Below, piece after piece: positions 4,756 to 7,423 of a DNA stretch of 7,423 nt (within the stretch, counting starts at the first letter, position 1; each line of letters begins with the position of its first letter). Both the position numbers and the translations under genes were made by a program. Origin of the DNA: CALJIC01 sp039805565 (GTDB lineage: Bacteria; Chloroflexota; Chloroflexia; Chloroflexales; Roseiflexaceae); contig JBDLTZ010000281.1 of NCBI GenBank assembly GCA_039805565.1, positions 1-7,423 on the forward strand, in the 5' to 3' direction. The notes below the pieces were generated by a model. The model did not search any database, was not told the origin of the DNA, and saw nothing but the letters and a program-made list of their open reading frames with translations.

Positions 4756-5868
4756 ATGAGCAGCGGCATTGCCATCGAGCTGCGCGACGTCGTAAAGCGC
4801 TTCGGCGAGGTCACGGCCGTCGACCACGTGACGATGCAGATCCGGGACGGCGAGTTCTTCGCAATGTTGGGTCCGTCCGGCTGCGGTAAAACCACCACCC
4901 TGCGTATGATTGCCGGCTTCGAGTTCCCCAGCGCCGGCGCGATCCACCTCCACGGCCGCCCGATCGGCACTACCCCGCCGCACCAGCGCAACGTCAATAC
5001 GGTCTTCCAGTCCTACGCCCTGTTCCCGCACATGAGCGTCGCGGAGAATGTGGCGTTCGGCCTGCAGATGAAGCGGGTGCCGGCGCCCGAGATCGAGCGG
5101 CGTGTCCGCGAGGCGCTCGACATGGTCCGCCTCGCTGGCTACGAGCACCGGCGGCCGCGCCAGCTCTCCGGCGGGCAGCAGCAGCGGGTGGCCCTGGCGC
5201 GCGCGCTGGTGAACCGGCCCGAGGTGCTGCTGCTGGACGAGCCGCTCGGCGCGCTGGACCAGAAGCTCCGCAAGGAGATGCAGGCCGAGCTCAAGAACCT
5301 CCAGCAGCGCGTGGGCATCACCTTCATCTTCGTCACGCACGACCAGGAGGAGGCGCTCACGATGAGTGACCGGATCGCGGTGATGAGCGCCGGCAAGGCC
5401 CTCCAGGTCGGCACCCCCACCGAGATCTACGAGCGCCCGAGCTGCCGCTTCGTGGCCGACTTCATCGGCGAGGCGAATTTCCTCGACGGTACCGTGCGCG
5501 CTACCGAGCGGGCTGGCGATGAGAGCTGCGTGACGGTCGAAGGCGCCGACGGGCTCTGCTTTCGCGCCCAGGGCCGCGAGCGCCTGGCCGATGGCTCACG
5601 CGCGATCGTCTCCATCCGCCCCGAGAAGGCCTTCCTCACCGTGCAGGAACCGCCTCCCGGCGCCGCCAACGCCTTCCGCGTCATCGTAGATCGCGTGGCC
5701 TACATCGGCAGCGATACGCGTATCATCGTGCGGCTCGGCGAGGATCGCCTGTTCGACGTGTGGGAGCAGAACAGCCGCTCGACGCTCGACCGCGACGCGT
5801 ACTGGCAGCCGGGCGAGACCGGGTACCTGTGGTGGCCGGCCGAGAACGCGCTGGTGTTGACGGAGTAG
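4756..5868 (+). CDS. potA: Polyamine-type ABC transporter ATP-binding protein
   Basis: This ATPase powers import through the PotB/PotC channel; the family takes up spermidine and putrescine, although related systems carry other small solutes. All ABC motifs are intact: Walker A GPSGCGKTT (39-47), Q-loop Gln85 (VFQSYALFPHM), signature LSGGQQQR (137-144), Walker B LLLDEP (158-163) with Glu162, D-loop GALD (165-168) and H-loop His195. A regulatory TOBE-type region follows (about 240-370), with YIGSDTRIIVRL at 316-327 as in PotA proteins. Length (370) matches E. coli PotA (378). The ATG has an A/G-rich ribosome site, GGAAAGGGG, ending four bases upstream. It is the first gene of the operon, 123 bases before potB. 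Substrate is inferred from family resemblance and the potB/potC neighbours only. Confidence 0.9.
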   Translation: MSSGIAIELRDVVKRFGEVTAVDHVTMQIRDGEFFAMLGPSGCGKTTTLRMIAGFEFPSAGAIHLHGRPIGTTPPHQRNVNTVFQSYALFPHMSVAENVAFGLQMKRVPAPEIERRVREALDMVRLAGYEHRRPRQLSGGQQQRVALARALVNRPEVLLLDEPLGALDQKLRKEMQAELKNLQQRVGITFIFVTHDQEEALTMSDRIAVMSAGKALQVGTPTEIYERPSCRFVADFIGEANFLDGTVRATERAGDESCVTVEGADGLCFRAQGRERLADGSRAIVSIRPEKAFLTVQEPPPGAANAFRVIVDRVAYIGSDTRIIVRLGEDRLFDVWEQNSRSTLDRDAYWQPGETGYLWWPAENALVLTE

Positions 5869-5876
5869 GGCCGAGG

Positions 5877-5959
5877 GCCGAGTGCTGAGCCATACGTCTT
5901 GCGTTTTGAGCAGGGGACGAGTCGTGAGGCGGCTCAGCACTCAAGACTCAGCACTCGGC
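5877..5959 (+). repeat. Inverted repeat with two alternative partners between potA and potB
   Basis: The left arm GCCGAGTGCTGAG (5877-5889) is perfectly complementary to CTCAGCACTCGGC (5947-5959), 13 bp. A slightly shifted left arm, GAGTGCTGAGCC (5880-5891), is equally complementary to GGCTCAGCACTC (5931-5942), 12 bp with a 39-base loop. The two right arms share CTCAGCACTC and cannot pair at once, so the transcript could switch between two hairpins. No T run follows. Within an operon such a structure could tune downstream expression or mRNA decay. Confidence 0.55.
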
Positions 5960-5977
5960 ACTCGGCACTCGGCACTG
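5950..5977 (+). repeat. Tandem heptamer repeat (RGCACTC) before potB
   Basis: Four consecutive 7-base units run AGCACTC, GGCACTC, GGCACTC, GGCACTG. Two more heptamers of the complementary family, GGCCGAG twice, lie at 5869-5882 just after the potA stop. The array ends seven bases before the potB Shine-Dalgarno. Slippage could change its copy number. It resembles the short tandem heptamer repeats known from cyanobacteria and other genomes, but I cannot assign it to a named family. Confidence 0.6.
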
Positions 5978-5983
5978 TGTTCT

Positions 5984-5987
5984 GGAG
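5984..5987 (+). promoter_or_regulatory. Ribosome-binding site fixing the potB start at 5992
   Basis: GGAG (extended as GGAGAG) lies four bases before the ATG at 5992. The open frame continues upstream to a TTG at 5899, but that start would translate the heptamer repeats and has no good ribosome site. Confidence 0.6.
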
Positions 5988-5991
5988 AGCT

Positions 5992-6897
5992 ATGACGACG
6001 AAAACTGCGCCGCCTCTCGGAGCCCAAGACGGTGCGCTCGAGGATGCCCGCCGTCGCGGCGAACGCGCTCGGCTTACCGCCTTGCTCTCCCCCGGCCTGA
6101 TCTACCTGCTGCTGTTCTTCGCCACGCCGCTGCTGGTGATTGTGCTGTACAGCCTCGCCACCCCCGGCGCTACCGGCCGTGTTGAGTGGACCTTCACGCT
6201 CGACAACTACATCACGCTCTTCACGCGCGATATCTACGTCAACGCCTACCTGCGCTCGCTCTGGACCGGCGTGCTCACCACCGCGGTCTGCCTCGTGATC
6301 GGCTACCCGCTGGCGCTGTTCATCGTGCGGCAGCCGCCCGGTGTGCGGACCGCACTGCTGTTCCTGATCCTGATCCCCTTCTGGACCAACTTCCTCGTCC
6401 GTACCTACGCCTGGATGATCCTGCTGAGCAACAACGGCCCGATCAACAGCCTGATCCAGTCGCTCGGGCTGCCGCGCCAGCCGCTCTACCCCTCCGAGGG
6501 AGCCGTGCTGGTGGGGCTGGTGTACGGCCAGCTCCCCTTTATGGTGCTGCCGCTCTACGCCTCGCTGGCGCGCTTCGACTTCACGCTCATGGAGGCCGCG
6601 GCCGACCTCGGGGCCGACCGCTGGCGGGCCTTCGGGCGGGTCATGCTGCCGCTCACGATGCCGGGGGTGGCCGCGGGCTCGGTGCTGGTCTTCATCCCCA
6701 CTGTCGGGCAGTTTGTGGTCTCCGACCTGCTCGGCGGCGCCAAGGTAGACCTGCTCGGCAACCTGCTGCAACGCCTGTTCATGCGCTCCAACCCGCCGAA
6801 CTGGCCGCTCGGCTCGGCGATGGCGATCGTGTTCATGCTCGTGCTGACGGTGGTGATCTTGCTGTACTTCCGCGCCACCACCGAGGAGGACCGCTAG
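5992..6897 (+). CDS. potB: Polyamine-type ABC transporter permease, PotB family
   Basis: One of the two inner-membrane subunits that form the import channel; it partners PotC and docks on PotA. From the ATG at 5992 the protein has 301 residues. About 28 polar, cytoplasmic residues precede the first membrane helix (about 31-54). Further hydrophobic segments lie near 88-112, 120-145, 171-192, 226-243 and 274-294, the six helices usual for the family. The EAA loop that contacts the ATPase is EAAADLGADRWRAFGRVMLP (201-220), with the conserved Gly207 and a good match overall. Family hallmarks IPFWTNFLVRTYAWMILL (128-145) and GQLPFMVLPLYASL (179-192) are typical of PotB. I prefer the 5992 start to an upstream TTG at 5899. 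The stop codon abuts the potC ATG. Confidence 0.92.
   Translation: MTTKTAPPLGAQDGALEDARRRGERARLTALLSPGLIYLLLFFATPLLVIVLYSLATPGATGRVEWTFTLDNYITLFTRDIYVNAYLRSLWTGVLTTAVCLVIGYPLALFIVRQPPGVRTALLFLILIPFWTNFLVRTYAWMILLSNNGPINSLIQSLGLPRQPLYPSEGAVLVGLVYGQLPFMVLPLYASLARFDFTLMEAAADLGADRWRAFGRVMLPLTMPGVAAGSVLVFIPTVGQFVVSDLLGGAKVDLLGNLLQRLFMRSNPPNWPLGSAMAIVFMLVLTVVILLYFRATTEEDR
6884..6889 (+). promoter_or_regulatory. potC Shine-Dalgarno inside the end of potB
   Basis: A full AGGAGG lies eight bases before the potC ATG, within the last codons of potB. The potB TAG and potC ATG are directly adjacent, which indicates translational coupling and matched production of the two permeases. Confidence 0.7.
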
Positions 6898-7423
6898 ATG
6901 CTCGAGCTCTCGTCCGAGGCCCGCCCGGCCGCCCCCGCCACCTCGGGGAGGCGGCGCAGCCTGGGCGACGCGGCGCTGGCCGCGCACTCGGCGCTGATGT
7001 ACATGTTCCTCTACGCGCCGATTGTCGTCCTGGTGGTCTTCTCGTTCACTACCGACAGCTTCGGCGTGCGCTGGACCGGCTTCACCCTTGAGTGGTATGG
7101 CCGCCTGCTGCGTGATGAGCGGCTGCTCGGCGCCGCCGGCAACACGCTGCTGGTCGCGCTGGTCTCCACGCTGGCCTCCACGGTGATCGGCACCACCACG
7201 GCGCTGGCGATGGAGCGCTACCGCTTCCGTGGCCGCGCCGGGCTCGACGCGCTGCTCTACCTGCCGATCGTCATCCCCGAGATTGTGATGGCGCTGGCGC
7301 TGCTGGCGTTCTTCTCCTTCTCGTTCGGTATCGCGGAGGCGCTCCTCGGCGTCCGGCTGCGGCTGAACCTCACCACGGTGATCATCTCGCACATCGCCTT
7401 CAGCATCTCCTTCGTGGTGGTGG
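6898..7423 (+). CDS. potC: Polyamine-type ABC transporter permease, PotC family (3' end missing)
   Basis: Second channel subunit of the importer. 175 codons are present before the window ends, with no stop. The typical family length is about 260-280 residues, so roughly the last third, including the EAA loop, is outside. After a polar N-terminus (1-28) the first membrane segment is about 31-50 (LMYMFLYAPIVVLVVFSF). It is followed by the family phrase WTGFTLEWYGRLL (59-71), helices near 80-104 and 118-140, and the hallmark DALLYLPIVIPEIVMALAL (117-135). The start follows the potB stop directly and has a strong AGGAGG. A potD substrate-binding gene would be expected next, beyond the edge. Confidence 0.9.
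   Translation, partial: MLELSSEARPAAPATSGRRRSLGDAALAAHSALMYMFLYAPIVVLVVFSFTTDSFGVRWTGFTLEWYGRLLRDERLLGAAGNTLLVALVSTLASTVIGTTTALAMERYRFRGRAGLDALLYLPIVIPEIVMALALLAFFSFSFGIAEALLGVRLRLNLTTVIISHIAFSISFVVV

Noticed and set aside
3495..4997. 500-codon minus-strand open frame opposite holB and the start of potA
   Set aside because: It is a GC-driven antisense shadow. The plus strand encodes a complete delta' protein with Walker A, Cys cluster and SRC motif, and the antisense product has no recognisable domain.
5899..5991. Upstream TTG start adding 31 residues to PotB
   Set aside because: It would translate the heptamer repeat array and lacks a good ribosome site; GGAG precedes the ATG at 5992 and the permease family starts match that position better.
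5941..7392. 483-codon minus-strand open frame opposite potB and potC
   Set aside because: Highly charged, repetitive Glu/Gln/Arg/His composition typical of antisense to membrane-protein genes; both permeases on the plus strand are clear family members.

Overview
This 7.4 kb window is typical chromosomal DNA of a GC-rich bacterium. Coding regions use almost only G/C-ending codons, and the intergenic stretches are visibly richer in A+T. The organism is probably a member of the Chloroflexota (a Roseiflexus/Kouleothrix-like or related lineage). That is an inference from overall gene style, the recurrent TGnTATAATC promoters and the small charged leftmost protein; no rRNA or marker gene settles it. 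I see no phage, transposon, CRISPR or tRNA signal.

Layout, left to right. (1) 1-207, minus: start of a small charged protein of unknown function, running off the left edge. (2) 208-620: a 413-base A+T-richer divergent intergenic region with candidate promoters for both sides and two adjacent hairpins. (3) 621-1556, plus: UppP/BacA, undecaprenyl-diphosphatase, for cell-wall lipid carrier recycling. (4) 1648-3075, plus: a FabF-type 3-oxoacyl-ACP synthase with an unusual acidic N-terminal extension. (5) 3131-3535, minus: a stand-alone receiver domain, convergent with fabF, whose phospho-accepting Asp is replaced by Ser. (6) 3624-4673, plus: DNA polymerase III delta' subunit (HolB), a clamp-loader component. 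(7) 4756-7423, plus: a polyamine-type ABC importer, potA (ATPase), potB (permease) and potC (permease, cut by the right edge). The substrate-binding protein is not in the window and may lie further right.

The genes form several short units rather than one operon. uppP, fabF and potA each have their own near-identical extended -10 element (TGnTATAATC) 37-65 bases before the start codon. fabF and the receiver gene converge on a short GC hairpin. The receiver gene and holB diverge from an 88-base gap. potB and potC are tightly coupled, with the potC Shine-Dalgarno inside the end of potB. potA and potB are separated by 123 bases holding heptamer repeats and an inverted repeat that could fold in two competing ways.

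Nothing here amounts to a clearly new multi-gene system. The most interesting points are the phosphorylation-site-lacking receiver, the extended FabF, the repeat element inside the pot operon, and palindromes placed on two of the promoters.
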